Source: Acanthopleura granulata (lineage: Eukaryota > Mollusca > Polyplacophora > Chitonida > Chitonidae). From it: a stretch of 64,000 nucleotides of DNA. Shown here in pieces: positions 11,730 through 24,730 of the stretch. The DNA lies in NCBI GenBank assembly GCA_016165875.1, contig JABBOT010000034.1:2602799-2666798 (forward strand). The letters run 5' to 3'. Made by a program: the position numbers and the translations under genes. The notes under the pieces were generated by a model that worked only from the letters and a program-made list of their open reading frames with translations, was not told where the DNA came from and ran no database searches. How positions within the stretch are numbered: position 1 is the stretch's first letter; every line of letters begins with the position of its first letter.

Positions 11730-13317
11730 ACATTTTTACCGTAAAGCAAGGCCCACTTTTTAGAATAACGCTTCAATCCCACCGACAATTTACTGTTTGG
11801 AAATGGTAGAAAACATGTTAAGATATCTTGTGTTGAAGGATGAACCTCTCTTTCACCCATGACTACATGCTAGCGCTAAGTCGAACAACAAGGTTAAGTG
11901 GTTATTAGACTAAAAGAAAAATAGCCTTAAGTTTAATCAGCGGTAATATTTGGAGCTGTTTGCAAAATCAGACTGCTATGTTGTTTTTTCTTCAGTTACA
12001 GAACCCTTTTCCGTCGTAAACTCTTTTTCCACTAGTGCTAATGTTTTTGGTTACGTAATTCACCCCGGTTTACCCATCAGATTGATAGTAAAGCTCTAAG
12101 CTCTTTTGCCGTTTACCTGAATTCCTTTTCCTGAAGGTAAATCATCTCAACAAATAATCGTCAGGTATCCGTTGGTTTTTGAGCTGATTAGGCAGTTTTC
12201 AGTCTCCCCCCCTCAAGTCTTTATCATCCGAGACACAAGAGTCAAGTCATTTATCCTCGGAATGAGCGGGAGGAGAATTTCACCTCCTTATCAGCAAATC
12301 ATTTGTCTACATCTGCAACCGATCTTAGTCAAAGGAAACCCGTTTTTATTGGCTGATTCATGCTGTTGTCGAGGCTATTGCCAATAATTCTTACCAAGTT
12401 CTCTTGACAAAAAATGTCCTTCCATATTTGTGAAATCTTTGACAAAATGGACGATCTGGTAAATAAATGAACACATGGTGTTCATATAAGTAGACATTCC
12501 TTCCCTTAGTTACCAGAATCGCCAATAAAACTACAGAATAAATAGTATATAGTAGAAATATATACGCCTTTGACGCATTAGAATCTATGTGTTCACTGTT
12601 TTCCGGAGTGCCATAAGCAGGACCATTCGCACTTTCCAGCCGCGTATTTAAATAACGGGTTGCTCGCTGTTAGTAAAATGTTCTTGATTACGGTATAAAA
12701 ACTGAAGCGATCAGTTCCGTCAATAAACCGAAGGAAACCTATCAAGTATATTACTTGGTGGAGTATTATGTTTCACTTTTCAAACATGAAATTTAATATA
12801 TATGCTAAAACGGCAGTTTTGAAATGCTATGTGCCAAAAGAAGAACGTTATGTAACGGATAGCTGGTCATTAGACAACAGTAAAAACAAACGAAAAATAC
12901 ATTGTTAATCTACTTTCATTACTGCTTGCCCAATCGAAGCAGTACACAAGATCAATCATGTCTGTGTTGTCTGAGAGTATGCCACTTCCGGCAGACTGAC
13001 AGATTGAACTGACCAACCTCAGCCACAGTTCAATTCTGACAAATCACCTGATAAAACAGAAGCCATGCTTCGTCACAAATAACGAGACAGATAATGCTAA
13101 CGGGTGCATTGCCTGACTTGAACACTCAGCGATATTGTCACTTGATTCTACTAGAGAGAAGCGGATGGAAAACCATGACTTCTCAATCTCTTTCAGCTTC
13201 ATAGAATACATAGTTGTCTGGCGCCATACCTGATTAAGCGCAGAAAGTTCACTCTAAAAAGTGCTGTCTATATATAGCAGGCATTACATTTTGTCTAAAC
13301 GATACCAAAGGTTACAG

Positions 13318-13456
13318 GGCTGGGCAGTCTTTCATAAAACTTCGTTAATCTTTTTCTGGAAACTTTTCTCGTAAATCAGGTCGCCTCAGGGCTGTGTAAC
13401 CTTGACGACGAAAAGTTACGAAACAAGTGACTTACGAGGCTTTGTGTAAGTGGCCC
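13318..13456. repeat. Imperfect foldback (MITE-like) element
   Basis: The left side has TGGGCAGTCTTTCATAAAAC, TTCGTTAATC and GGAAACTTTTCTCGTA. The right side, reverse-complemented, reads as related TGGGCCACTTACACAAAGCC, CTCGTAAGTC and CGTAACTTTTCGTCG. The two can fold over ~55 bp each. No protein is encoded. Confidence 0.5.
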
Positions 13457-13485
13457 ATGGACGATGTTTGAGAACATCGTCCATG
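13456..13485. repeat. Perfect 13-bp hairpin with 4-nt loop
   Basis: CATGGACGATGTT (13456-13468), loop TGAG, AACATCGTCCATG (13473-13485). It abuts the foldback element, so it may be part of the same mobile unit. Confidence 0.9.
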
Positions 13486-13860
13486 TCGTGTAGATACATG
13501 TGGGATGTATCCTGTGTTTAGACAGTGTCTGTGTCTGTGTCACACAATGACCAGCAGATGATGACTGGATTCCTCTTTGTAAACAATAGAGCGGAGGCGA
13601 TTTTTTCATTTGCCTCTTGTAATTGTGTTATCAAAATAAAAATGGTTGGGCTTATTTGAGGTATGCCATTACCCCTTGTGTATTGGCAATAGCTACATCT
13701 TCCTAGCCTTTCCTATAGTTGACTGTGCAGTTAGTCTGCTGCACACGTGTTCACAGGCGCCATAAAAGGTAGCACCACTGATTCCATGACCAAATATAAC
13801 TTCATAGGTCAGATCCAAAAATGCATTGGGCTCCACCATTTTGTTAGCCCCGATGTTATC

Positions 13861-13914
13861 AAAAAAAAAAATAAATAAATAAAAAATAAAAACAAACAAA
13901 AAAAAAACAAAGGA
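13861..13914. repeat. A-rich tract with AAAT and AAAC repeats
   Basis: Fifty-odd bases of A with interspersed T or C, including ATAAATAAATAAA. It resembles a retroposon tail, but no SINE body is recognisable beside it. Confidence 0.7.
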
Positions 13915-16779
13915 AAAAATGGAAGACGTTACGGACACAAGGTTTAATGTTTACGTAAGTAACTCGCAATAAATAAACTTATATGGCCAGCTTCTGTAGT
14001 TGTTTACAATTAAGAAATTAAGTCGCAAAATCTAATATATATGTCTAAATGTTTGATAGATGTATGCCCCTTATAATAAAGGCTATTAGTCCCCACGGAA
14101 AAAGAAATCGAGTGTAGGTAGGCGTGTAAGCTCCAGAGACTGGAATGTACACAAAATGTGGTTATTGGAAATAGCCTCCCGTAAGATTACAATTCCACCA
14201 TACATCACACGGTTCTCTAGCCTACACTTAAAACGATTATTGTGAACTATACATAATATGGAATGACCACGTACAATTTTTATGGGTTGCCAAATTTCTT
14301 ATCTATGCGGCCAAATCTGGCATTAGGCTAATGCCATTGAATCCCAATGCTCTCACAAGGACAAACAACTACAGACGCCAGGAAAACATTGTGCATTTAA
14401 TAGTTGTAAAGCCTAATTAAATGCTGAGGTGTAGATAAATGGATCACAACTATTCTAAAGAAGCGATACGTTGGGGTGATCATTCTGAATATACATTTCG
14501 ATCTCAGCGCTGAGCTGTCCTCTTCTGTTCGCTCCTTGCCCTCCGTAAATGGACTGGCAGCTTGGTTGTTCCACTACAGCGGTACACTGTTTGAAACAGA
14601 GAAGCAATTAATGTTATTCACTTTCAAAAACTGGACTAATTTTCTGTAGCGTAGTGTTGGTTTAGTCTTTTTATTCACAGCAAGGATATTTATCTGATTT
14701 TATTGTTTTAAACGCCATATTTATGGATATTTTACTTACAAGACTGTGCTTAGAGATATAAATGGAGGAACCAGTTTGGTTAGAGTACACCACATCATTT
14801 TAAGGTACTGCAACAAATTCCACATAGCCATTTGTGACTCAATCAAATTTTAAAAACTTTTTCACACTGCTAAGTTTTAGATCCGGGAAGTGGAAATTTT
14901 GTTACCTGTGTCTTCAATGTTTTAAATTATGATTTATGTCCGACATGGTTTTCTGACATCAGGCAAGAGTCTAAATGCATGTTTAAATGCATGCATATCA
15001 CAGCTTCCTCCCAGACCAATGGCCAGTAAAATGTGCTCTCTCAGCTTTATAAGATGACGGTGATGACGATGAAAGCTGTGTTGACAGTGGAAGGGGGGGG
15101 GGGTGAAGGAGGAATCTGCAAATACCTGGCTCTCATTCAACTGTTTAGCAGCTAAAATACACAAAAGTGTTTTTTTTTCTACAAAGAGGGTCATATTTAC
15201 ACTGGGAGGAAATCATAAATGACCCCTATAGCACGAGACTAATCAACGAAATGCCAAAGGGTATTGCTTCCTCTGACTAGATATGCTGGAAACCCTGTAC
15301 TAGACCAAAGTGCAGCTCTCCATGTACAGAAGATATGAACTAATTATCAGCTACGTGGTATATGGTCATCAATGATAGATCACATAAAAAATTGTTGTGT
15401 ATTACGGGAACCAGTAGGGATTTTACACTCCAGAAGGCGTTTACAAAGCTCCAGACAAAATAACTCTCATAATGCTATTTCCTGAGTAATAGCAGTAAAG
15501 TGAGATAAAGGTAGGAAAAGCGTGTTATCTCGAGCCCACATCTCCCGTGAATTGTATTTTTCTTAACACAGTGCTAATGGTATCTTTTGAAATTTAGCGA
15601 CAGCTACATATGCGACTGACGTCATTTGTCTGAAATAAACCTATAAACCTGAAGCAAAATATCACGATCACACACCACAAAATGGTGAATGGTAAACTGA
15701 TAGCTTATGGATCCGCTTCCTTTACAGACTACTTTGTGTCGCGGATGTGAATCTTTAGGGAACAGCATCCGTTATAAATATGTTACGGTCGACGATTTGC
15801 TTTTTTTATTTGCGCTACTGACAACCGAGGTGGACAGGAGTTATGTACGTGTGTATACATTACTAAGTCTCCATGGGTGTAGTTGTCGTCGACACGATGC
15901 AAAGTCCCCCAATGGGCAATTACCAACGCTCTCGTGAGTTTAACATGGTGTATCTTAATATATCACACAGTTTTCAGTTGGCGTCGTTACTCTAGACTGA
16001 CGCATTTTTCAGAACTTCTGTTGCCAGATCACAACACGGCAAAGCTACTAATGGCATATCGTTTAACAGTGTTACACGCAGAAACTTGAGAGAGACATAT
16101 ATACTAGCATTTTTTAGTATGTGGGAATGTTAAGATATCTTCGACATGTACTCCCGATCTTCCGCCAGCCCTTTGCGAACACTCAGTCACGTGGCCGTGA
16201 ACAGGTTTAACCTGATGTACCTTTAATAATTTTCACTTTTCTTCTTTACAATGAACAGGATATTGTGACTTCACCGTGTCTGTTTCATTTAGTGTAACAG
16301 GAAAAAAATGACCTACGATACTTTAAATGCTACAAAGCGCTTTAGAAACTCAAGCTCAAATATATCCGGACAACCTGGCTAATGGTGGAATAGAAATCCA
16401 ATTGTGACATGCTTTTAGTGAATGCTTTCTTCTCTCCAGAATTCTTTCGCCTACAGTTTTCCAAGAAGACGTTTACCTGCAGATAGATTGGAGCGATGCC
16501 TGCACTGCTCTGTACTCCTAGGTGTAAGATACATTGACCATTGCGACTCATGCGTTAAGTATGCAAGCCTTAGGTAGTAATTTGTTTATGTTTTCTTCCA
16601 GGTGACCATGGGTAAATGAAGTTATGTCGTCTGATAACAAAATTGAAAGGTACACATTTGCGCTTAAAAGAGAATTCTTCCGTTATATCGTCTTTCATAT
16701 CATTGTTAAAGCTCCTCTGAGTGCCGTCGAACAGAGACGCTACAAGCAGTAATGGTGCGAGAGTCTTTAAGACTGTAAT

Positions 16780-17790
16780 TGCGTCTTCGCACCAGAAATG
16801 GAGAACAAAAATTCACACCGTGTTTTTTTTACAAACAGTACCATTTTCATGCAGATTGTGAAACACGCGTGATGCTGATAACTTTGGGAAAAAAGAATAA
16901 AATTTCAAAAGAAGCTCTTCTTTCTGTCTGTATACTGCAAGTTTTCCACTCGATCCAAAGCGTAATTGTATCAAGAGATATGACAAGTTCCGAACCCACG
17001 CCTACCTTGACTTCAACCCATTTCAAAAAGGTGCTGAATTGGGGTCTTTTGAAATTTGCGACCACAGCACGTGCAACTGACGTCATCCGTCTGAAGTAAA
17101 CCTATAACACCGTTATAAAATATCGTGGTCACACACCACAAAACGGTGAATGGTAAACTCATAGCTCATAGTTCAGCTTCGTTCACAGGGAACTACTTTG
17201 TGTCGAGGATATCGACCTTGTCAGGACGGAATAAAGATGGCATCGAACCCTGTGCCAATTACATCCCGAGCACGGCCGATGATTTACTGTTTTTGTTTGC
17301 CCTACTGAAAACCGAGGGTGGACAGGAGTTATGTATATGTGCACATATTAGTAGCTTTACACGAGTGGAGGTGCCCTCAACATATGCGCCCGATACCAAG
17401 CCCATCCTCGTTTTGTAGCTCAGAGTTAACTTGGTGTATCACATCATAAGGCGCGGGTTTGAATTACATGTGGTGTGGTTACAAAAGACTGGCGTATTAT
17501 TGCCAAATGTTGTGCCACATCACGACAAGGCAGGACCAGGTGGCACGCAAAGACATGTGTTCAAATACACGCAAAAGCATGTGTTCAAATACACGCAAAC
17601 GCATGTGTTCAGCTTAAGACACAAAGATCTATATGTCCATGTTTTAGTAGGTGGGAGACTTGTTTCATCGACATGTACACCCAATGCCAGTCTTTTACGA
17701 ACACTTTCTCACAATTCGAGCAGGGCTATCCAGGGCTAGCCCTGTCTTCAAAGATCTTTAGGCATCAGCACATACCATTAATTTACACTC
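16780..17790. repeat. Array A, partial unit 4
   Basis: It shares with 19170-20130 the ordered blocks AATGGAGAACAAAAATTC, TTTCATGCAGATTG and CGCGTGATGCTGATAA, and with both 15530-16210 and 19620-20130 the CCGTTATAAAATATC / ACACCACAAAA / GAATGGTAAACT series and GATTTACTG...GGACAGGAGTTATG. Short frames here (for example 16779-17099) are not preserved in the sister copies. Confidence 0.7.
17545..17616 (+). repeat. Three tandem 24-bp repeats
   Basis: ACGCAAAGACATGTGTTCAA and the next four bases, repeated three times at exactly 24-bp spacing, the last copy diverging at its end. The overlapping frame reads an eight-residue HVFKYTQ-type repeat only because 24 is a multiple of three. Confidence 0.9.
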
Positions 17791-18378
17791 CTGACAGGCT
17801 TTCGTTATATTTCTAATGATCCAACTCAAGGTGTTTCAGTACAGTATTTGGAAGGGCCTTTTATTCATTTTTCAACACAAATATTGTACACATCAACACG
17901 CGTTGACATGTACAGATTGACTCTAACGTTTCTTAAAGCGATGACATATGTCAAAAATGGACGGCGCTATACTGTGTTGACCACATGTCTCGAAGGCAGC
18001 GTAGAGTAGGAATAATGTTATTAACTTGTAGGGCCCGCCCATACGGGTAGAAGGCAATGCTGCGTTAGGAAAGGGGCAGAAGGCCTTAGGACCTACCACA
18101 GACAAAAAGTGTCCATGTATCAAGTATTTCTCTATTCGATAAGAATCTCGCAACTTTTTCGACTGGAAGACAGAAACTGTAATAAGTTCGCAATACACAA
18201 GAGCTTACGACACAACTCATTTCTACTCGACCATTCTGTCGGATCCCGGGCGCTCGTGTATGCGCAACAATTGCGCGATTGAACTGGAGCTGTAGCGCAG
18301 TATAATTACATGAACGGCGGTCACCTTTAAAGTCGTATGTCAGTCGGAAGCCGGGAGCAACTCCCTTCGGCCAGTTGA
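17791..18378. other. Anonymous stretch
   Basis: Nothing recognised. The minus-strand frame 17923-18198 is 91 codons without family resemblance. Confidence 0.4.
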
Positions 18379-18529
18379 TTTTTATTTTATTTATTTGGTT
18401 GGTGTTTTACGCCGTACTCAAGAATATTTCACTTATACGACGGCGGCCAGCATTATTGTCTGAGGAAACCGGGCAGAGACCGGGGAAAACCCACTACCAT
18501 CCGCTGGTTGCTGGCAGACCTTCAAACGT
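18379..18529 (-). repeat. SINE family 1, 5'-truncated copy
   Basis: An ATTT tail, GGTGTTTTACGCCGTACTC, CACTTATACGACGGCGGCC, GAAACCGGGCAGAGACCGG and TGGTTGCTGGCAGACCTTC are read in order; the head is missing. Confidence 0.85.
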
Positions 18530-19169
18530 GCATCGACCAGATGAGTTGAATAGAGACTCGTCGTAAGCTCTCATCTACTGAGCTTTAAGAAGCTGGCACG
18601 ACATAGCTATGTTTAGAAGACAGCGCGATATTGGGTCCAGTTTTGGCGTAAATTAACTGAGTTCTTCAAGATGCATCAAGGGTTTGCTTCAGAACGCTCA
18701 ATCCCTCTGAAGCCCCGCATACACGGGAGCTTAAGACGCGACTCGGTTCAATCCGACTGGTCGTAAAGAAATGGCACCAATCTCTGATTGACATGCGATT
18801 TTAAACTTTACCACCATAAATGTAGCGAATGGTTAGAATTTCAGTTCGGTCGCCTCGTCGTTATTTCGCATGCACTAGCTCTTAGGACCCTGACGCAAGA
18901 GTTCAGTTGAGTTCAGTTAGGTCTTGACCTCTTGTGTATGCCGATGTTAAAACTTGCGCTATCGACTCAGGTCGTGCCACAATATTGCGCTGTTTAGAAA
19001 CATCGGGACATAAACTTGTTACAATTCGTCGTTTAGGGCGGAATTCAGCTCTGCACACAACTCCACTCAATCCAGATGTTGTTGGGGTCTTAAGCGCTGG
19101 CGAAGTTTTGGCGCAATTCAACTATTGGGACACAAAGGTCTTCATTAAATCTTAGGCCCTGTAAAGGCA
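18530..19169. other. Anonymous stretch
   Basis: No gene seen. Complementary frames 18903-19121 (minus) and 18934-19155 (plus) cover the same DNA, so at most one could be real; neither resembles a family I know. Confidence 0.4.
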
Positions 19170-20130
19170 CATTTGAGTGCACCATGCAAGAATCTGTAAA
19201 TTTCAGGTTGGATGTGATTTCAAAACAAATGGAGAACGAAAAGTTCATATAGAGTTTTCTACAAACAGTAGCAATTTCATGCGGATTGAATGGAAAAAAA
19301 CTCGCGTGATGCTGATAAATTTAGAATGATGAACAAAATGTCCAAGGAAGTGCCTCTTTTAACAGTATACAGCAATTTCGTGGCTCGATCTAAAGCTTAA
19401 TTTTACCGTGAGATATGAAACCAATTACTGATTACACGGTGTAGCCCATTAGTAAGAGATAATGTAGACGAAGGCTGTTTACGTCGTGTGCCAGTGGTGA
19501 CTTTAGCACACGCTCATCATCATTATATTCCAGTCGTCTTTTATAAAATGTCATATGTTAAGTCATTATGTTATCTCATTACTACAACAAATAGCCTTTT
19601 TATAACATTTCCTAGGTAGGACGAACGATAAGCAAAAGAGTTGTTCCGCACCCACGCCTCCCTTTAATTCCACCAATTTCAACAAGGTGCTAAGTTGGGT
19701 CCTTTGAAATTTGCAATGACCGCACGTGTGACTGGCGCCGTTTGTGTGAAACAATCCAACAGAACCGTTATAAAATATCATCGACACTTACTACAAAAGA
19801 GGGAATGGTAAATCGATAGTTTCTGTAGCCACTCTCTTTCCTCAGATATCGATCTTGCCACACTGGCTTTGCTTTATAAAGATGTTATCGAACCATGCGC
19901 CAGTTATGTCACGGGCATGAGTGGTGATTTACTGTTTTTGTTTACGCTACAGACAACTGAGGGGGACAGGAATTATCAATATGTGCATGCAGATATTAGG
20001 AGGCTTTCATAGGTCGAGGTGCCTGTATCACGTTTGCCAGATACAAGGCCCATCTCTTACAGATGCTTATACTCACGTTGTTCTACCCAGAGTAAAAGCC
20101 ATGTAACTCATCTGAGCATACACTTGCATA
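19170..20130. repeat. Array A, partial unit 5
   Basis: Ordered match to 16780-17420: AAATGGAGAACGAAAAGTTC, CAATTTCATGCGGATTG, CTCGCGTGATGCTGATAA, TCCTTTGAAATTTGC, CCGTTATAAAATATCATCG, GATTTACTGTTTTTGTTTAC and GGACAGGAATTAT. It is interrupted by ~190 bp near 19440-19620 absent from unit 4. Similarity by eye is ~70%. Confidence 0.7.
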
Positions 20131-20704
20131 TATGATTTTATAGTCATATACCATACTAACAGAACTTCGTTGTATTTCTAATGACACCATTCAACAATGT
20201 TTGAAACCATTGTTTAAATCACAAGGTTTGATAAAGGTGCGCCGGCGATTTGCTCTGGACTGTGCCATTCTAAAAAGTCGGGCATTGTCTCAATGCTTTG
20301 TTGTTTACCATCATTCACAGTCTGTGATTCATCATTCCAAATCGCCCTATTGAGCTAAAAGTAAGGGATTAAAGTTATTTATTTAACGTAGGCCGCGGAC
20401 AGCACAGTATGTGGTGGGGATATTCGGACAAGAGTACGCCCAGATTTGATGAAGGATCAGACCACACATTTGAATTCAAAGAGTCGCGACATCACCCAGT
20501 TACAGCTAGTCTCGCTTTCCCACAAGGTGATAGGATAACCAATGGCCACATCCGTCTGCCATACATGTCGAAGATAAAAAAAAGGCATAGAGATTTAAGC
20601 CAGTCCAATAAAACACATTCTCTCCCCATTAGTATTTAGATTTTGAAATCGAGCTGGCCGTTTGAAAGCAATGATTTGTTTTGTCTGTATGACCTCGACA
20701 GCCT
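20131..20704. other. Anonymous stretch
   Basis: No gene or known repeat recognised; the 76-codon frame at 20409-20639 has no family resemblance. Confidence 0.4.
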
Positions 20705-20830
20705 CCAGTTTCTAAATTACATCATCCACGAGATTGTTATCTCTTGAGCTTATAGGTGTTTTGAATTACATCATGTCTGAAATTATTACTTCATGAAACC
20801 ATGGTTTACATCATAGACTAAATTGTTATC
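20705..20830 (+). repeat. Degenerate tandem repeat, three units of ~40-50 bp
   Basis: Units contain AATTACATCATCCACGAGAT, AATTACATCATGTCTGAAAT and TTTACATCATAGACTAAATT, each followed by a TTGTTATC or TTATTACTTC-like run. Confidence 0.6.
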
Positions 20831-23800
20831 AACACTATGCATCGTTTGGCCGAGTTACCGTTACAGTCGCAATCATCCTTTGGTACGCCTACGGAAACAC
20901 CTATGTCTCTTCCTTCTGGTCTTATTTTGTCCAGTTATATTACCTCCTCCCTCAGTGGGTCCAACCCATCTGAGTTTTCAGGGGGACTAGGGAGTGCCAA
21001 CTCATCTATAACTATACCGTTGGAAAAGTCCGGGATTTTTTGACACCAACCCTGGTATTTCTCCAAGGGTTTTACTACCACACTCGCTTTAATGGCCAAA
21101 CAACCGTAAATCAAGAAATACCCGATCTGTTTGGGATTAACAAATTAATTTACACGATGGTATTGCGGCCATTTCGACCGTTATGTTACAGCGAAAATAT
21201 CCGCACCTTGTCGTCATCCTTTTTACCCGTTAGTCTGCGATAATTTTATAACAATGCACCCGGTTTTATAATGTTATCTCCCAAGTTTTGTTACATTCGT
21301 TAGACTCGTTGAATTAATACAGACACAATTTGATACGAAACCTCATGTTAGTGGAAGTTAATGAGCAGGGAGAAAGCGTTTTCGGCTTTATAGAAAATTT
21401 AGTAGGAAGTAACAAGTGCAACAAATCTGTTCAAGTACCGAAAAATAAGTTTTATTGACAATATTTACATTCCGTCAGCTCTATAGTTACCTTAACAGTA
21501 GGATGTCTGAATTTATACTATACGAGAAATTGTCGCAAGGAGTTTTAGTTCTGTTCCTCTGTTCCTCTCCTCTCTTCTCTCTGTCTAAGGTGTGGAGAGT
21601 TAATTAGTGGGCCAGAGAGAGAGAGGGGGCACTTAGCACTTATCCTTCCACCAAAGATTACCTTTTGAGTGTGGCATCCTGCTTTGATTGAGATTTGTAC
21701 AGCTGACGGTCAAGAAATTAAACGTATTAGACACGTCCACTCTGATGGAGTCCATGCTAACCAGTAATGGGTTTTTCACACATGAAGCGTAATAATGTGG
21801 GCAACATATGTGTAAGAGGAACAGTCGGAAACCTTGTCCAACTCGTCATTCGTAACAGAATGGAAGGGTTATCACCCTTCTTTACGGCTGGAAAATATTT
21901 GAGGAATGTCTACAGTTATTATAGCTATGGTGATCCCCTTTGGTAAAAAACGACATCTCACATCCTGTCAATCAGAGATTACAACGGTCATCACAGAAGC
22001 AGGAAAAGAGAGTTTTTATTTAACATTTACATATCCTCAAACATGAAAATTTGATCACTACTTTTGGGTTATTTATCTAGTGCTCTGCGATGAAAATTTT
22101 AGACCGAGGAACCGCATTTACCGTGCTAAAACAATGACGAGATAAAGAATCATTACCGGCTACTATACCTGTTTGAGACCTTTACGTTTTTATTAAGCTA
22201 GAAAGATGAGCAGCACAAATGAAACAACCTTCTACCCTTCCTCCACTACAGTGACTTGTCCTCTGTGAACAACTGAGCTAGCCCCGACAAATGACCAATG
22301 TTCTTCTCAAAGCAGAAGGGTGAAACATGTTTGCAGCGAATCAGTTTTTGCTCACTTGTTTCACGAATTTGTCATCAGTTTCCACATAAATCTCTTTATA
22401 CGTGCCTGTTGATTTAGGTGCGTTGACGTTCAACGTTGTACGTAGAAGGAAAACGCAATGCACAATAGGATTCTAAATATCTCATTCCATTAAAACCATT
22501 ACTAATTGTAGAAATAATGTTAGTAATAAATCATATTTCATAGGGTATCATAACGACGGGTTCCTTATTTTCTTCTCTAGGCCCTTAATGGACAGCCTTT
22601 TGTCAGCATACCGTTACGACTAAAGTGCACACACAGGGCCATATTCTTTTCAAATCTTGTATTATAGGTTTGTTAGATCTCAGAATAAACACGTCATGGT
22701 CATTTATCGGTGATTTAAGATTTTAGGACAGAAAGACATGCCATGCCATTTGTTGGTTCTATAAGGGTTTACTACAGAAGCGCATCACGCCATTATATCT
22801 GCACCTACACTCACAGACAAGGCAATACCATATGTAGGCTAGTCCAATGAATGAACGTAAAAATAAACAAGTCTTGCCATTTATTCATTCTTCCATAAAT
22901 AACGCATTTTTGTTTTTATACTGGCCGGAAGTCTATTTATGGCAGTGGGAAGAGCGCTCAGAGAGCGTATAACTGATGTGGACGTGTTGAGTATTGATCC
23001 AAATTGGCACTGTGGTTTCTACTTACTCCTGTCGGCTCTGTAGCCTCAGTATGAGTGAACCTTGTTGACTGGCTGGACCGATCTACCCTTGATCGTATTT
23101 CTGCGGTCTTTAACCACAGTCCAACACGTAGTCCCCAGGATCTCGGTTTACAGGTGGCAGTCTGTGTCATTACGAGCTAAGCGCCTGGAAAAGTAGACCG
23201 ACAGTAAATTAATTGTATTCTTGGAAATGTGGTATAAAAAACAAACTTGATAACTTTTGTTTTTGCTCTTCTCACTTCAGAACAGATTCAGTTGGAAAGT
23301 GAACAGCTGGTGCGTCCGAGAGGACGTCGGGATTGTCTGAGATGTAGGTGCGCGAATAGGGGTGCCTGATTCGGTGGATAATGCTGTGTAAGCCGCAGAA
23401 GGAGCAGGAAATTGGAACTGAACCAGTTTAACAGTGTGCCTGAGAGGACAAAACAGCTCTGATGAACCGAAAAATATCGAGACTGGTGCAGAGTTAACAC
23501 AAAGCTGGAAACTTTGATGCTAGATCCGCCACTGTTACGCACTTCTGTTTCCAGGTGCAGGTGACTGTATGTGGTAACGGGTGTGAACTGTCGTAATCAC
23601 AGTCACTTGTTACTGTCATTTACCCCCATTGTGCCTTCAAGGATTTGCCACCCTCGGGGAATGCGGTGTTTTCTTGCACAGAGGGCCCTGTGAATCAGGA
23701 AGTTAAAAGAAATTCCCATGCCTTGATTTCAACAGACCTATTTGGGGTTATCCTGTGGATATTTGATACTGCCACGCGTAAGTAAAATTTATGCTCTCAG

Positions 23801-23988
23801 GAAACAAGATATTGTGCATACTATTCATCGTAAAAAAAGTATTTTAAATGAACTGTCTGGACGATATATATCAAAGGGTAGTCAGTTAGCGTACACCTCT
23901 GCTATCATGTGAATAGCTAGCCACTTTTCAGTTTTTTTCAGGACTGACTCATTTTTCCTTTAGCTACAATGAACTGAACAGCAAATAT
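20831..23988. other. Anonymous 3.1 kb stretch
   Basis: No gene identified. Two adjacent short plus-strand frames (20837-21043, serine-rich, and 21040-21243) have no recognisable motif. A pyrimidine run near 21555-21585 and a GAGA run near 21615-21632 could pair across a ~35-nt spacer. Confidence 0.4.
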
Positions 23989-24180
23989 GTTTTACGCCAT
24001 ACTCAAGAATATTTCACTTACAGGACGGCCAGCATTATAGTGGGAGAAAACCGGGCAGAGCCCGGGGGAAACCTACCACCATCCGCAGGTTGCTGGCAGA
24101 CCTTCTCACGTATGGCCGGAGAGGAAGCCAGCATGAGCTGGACTTGAACTCACAGCAGCATTTGTGGGAGGCTTCTGGGC
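23989..24180 (-). repeat. SINE family 1, nearly reaching the tRNA head
   Basis: From GTTTTACGCCATACTCAAG through GGACGGCCAGCATTATAGTG, GCAGAGCCCGGGGGAAACC, TTGCTGGCAGACC and GAAGCCAGCATGAGC to CTTGAACTCACAGCAGC (B-box complement) and GGGAGGCTTCTGGG. The 122-codon minus frame at 24035-24403 is mostly this SINE. Confidence 0.87.
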
Positions 24181-24490
24181 CCAACCTTTTTTGAATGTGT
24201 GTCATTGTTAGAATTTGAATGGCTGTCACAATGTAAGTATTTTGGTTTAGGAGCCTATTACTAATATTAATGATTTCATAATTAAACACTTCAGTGAAAT
24301 ACGAGGACTTTCTTTGTTTGAAACTGTAACCATCTGATGTCACGAACTTGGCGCGCAGAAAATCACCATCAGCCGATTGCGAGTCAGATATCTTTACTAA
24401 CAAACACTACACTATAAATTTCGATTTTGAACATATAAACACTTTATGCATAGGATATTAATCACTTGGATATTATTTCATTGCAGTGTG

Positions 24491-24610
24491 TTCATTTATT
24501 CATTTGATTGGTGTTTTACGCCAGACTCAAGAATGTTTCACTTATACAACGGCGGGAAGCATTGTCATGGGACCATCCGCACGTTGCTGGCGGAGAGGAA
24601 GCCAGCACTG
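24491..24610 (-). repeat. SINE family 1 with internal deletion
   Basis: TTCATTTATTCATTTGATTG, GGTGTTTTACGCCAGACTC and CTTATACAACGGCGGGAAGC, then directly ACCATCCGCACGTTGCTGG and GAGAGGAAGCCAGCA; the GGGCAGAGCCCGG segment is lost. Confidence 0.82.
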
Positions 24611-24685
24611 CATTATAGTATAGGCCTTTATACATGTTGTATGTACGCTGTATGTTTAATACTGAAATATATATGTTTAATGCTG

Positions 24686-24687
<2 letters not shown>

Positions 24688-24727
<40 letters not shown>
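24688..24727 (+). repeat. (AT)20 microsatellite
   Basis: About 20 uninterrupted AT dinucleotides, preceded by a short duplication of GTTTAATRCTGAAATATATA. Confidence 0.97.

Positions 24728-24729
<2 letters not shown>

Positions 24730-24730
<1 letters not shown>

Larger units (their letters stand above)
11870..16660. repeat. Array A, unit 3
   Basis: The unit matches unit 2 from AGCGGTAATATTTGGAGC (~11945) through ATCTCAACAAATAATCGTC (~12146), the ACGAGACAGATAATG block (~13080), GTTTTCCAAGAAGACG (~16455), CTGTACTCCTAGGTGTAAG (~16510) and TATGTCGTCTGATAACAA (~16622). Its second half (15530-16210) is repeated again at 16780-17790 and 19170-20130. It also holds a foldback element and hairpin (13318-13485), an A-rich tract (13861-13914) and an 11-nt G run (15093-15103). 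The frame at 14934-15194 minus looks mildly protein-like but has no counterpart in units 1 and 2. Confidence 0.72.

Noticed and set aside
17431..17816. Frames of 102 and 113 codons with HVFKYTQ repeats
   Set aside because: The repeats come from a 24-bp DNA tandem repeat, both frames overlap in different phases, and sister copies of array A do not preserve them.
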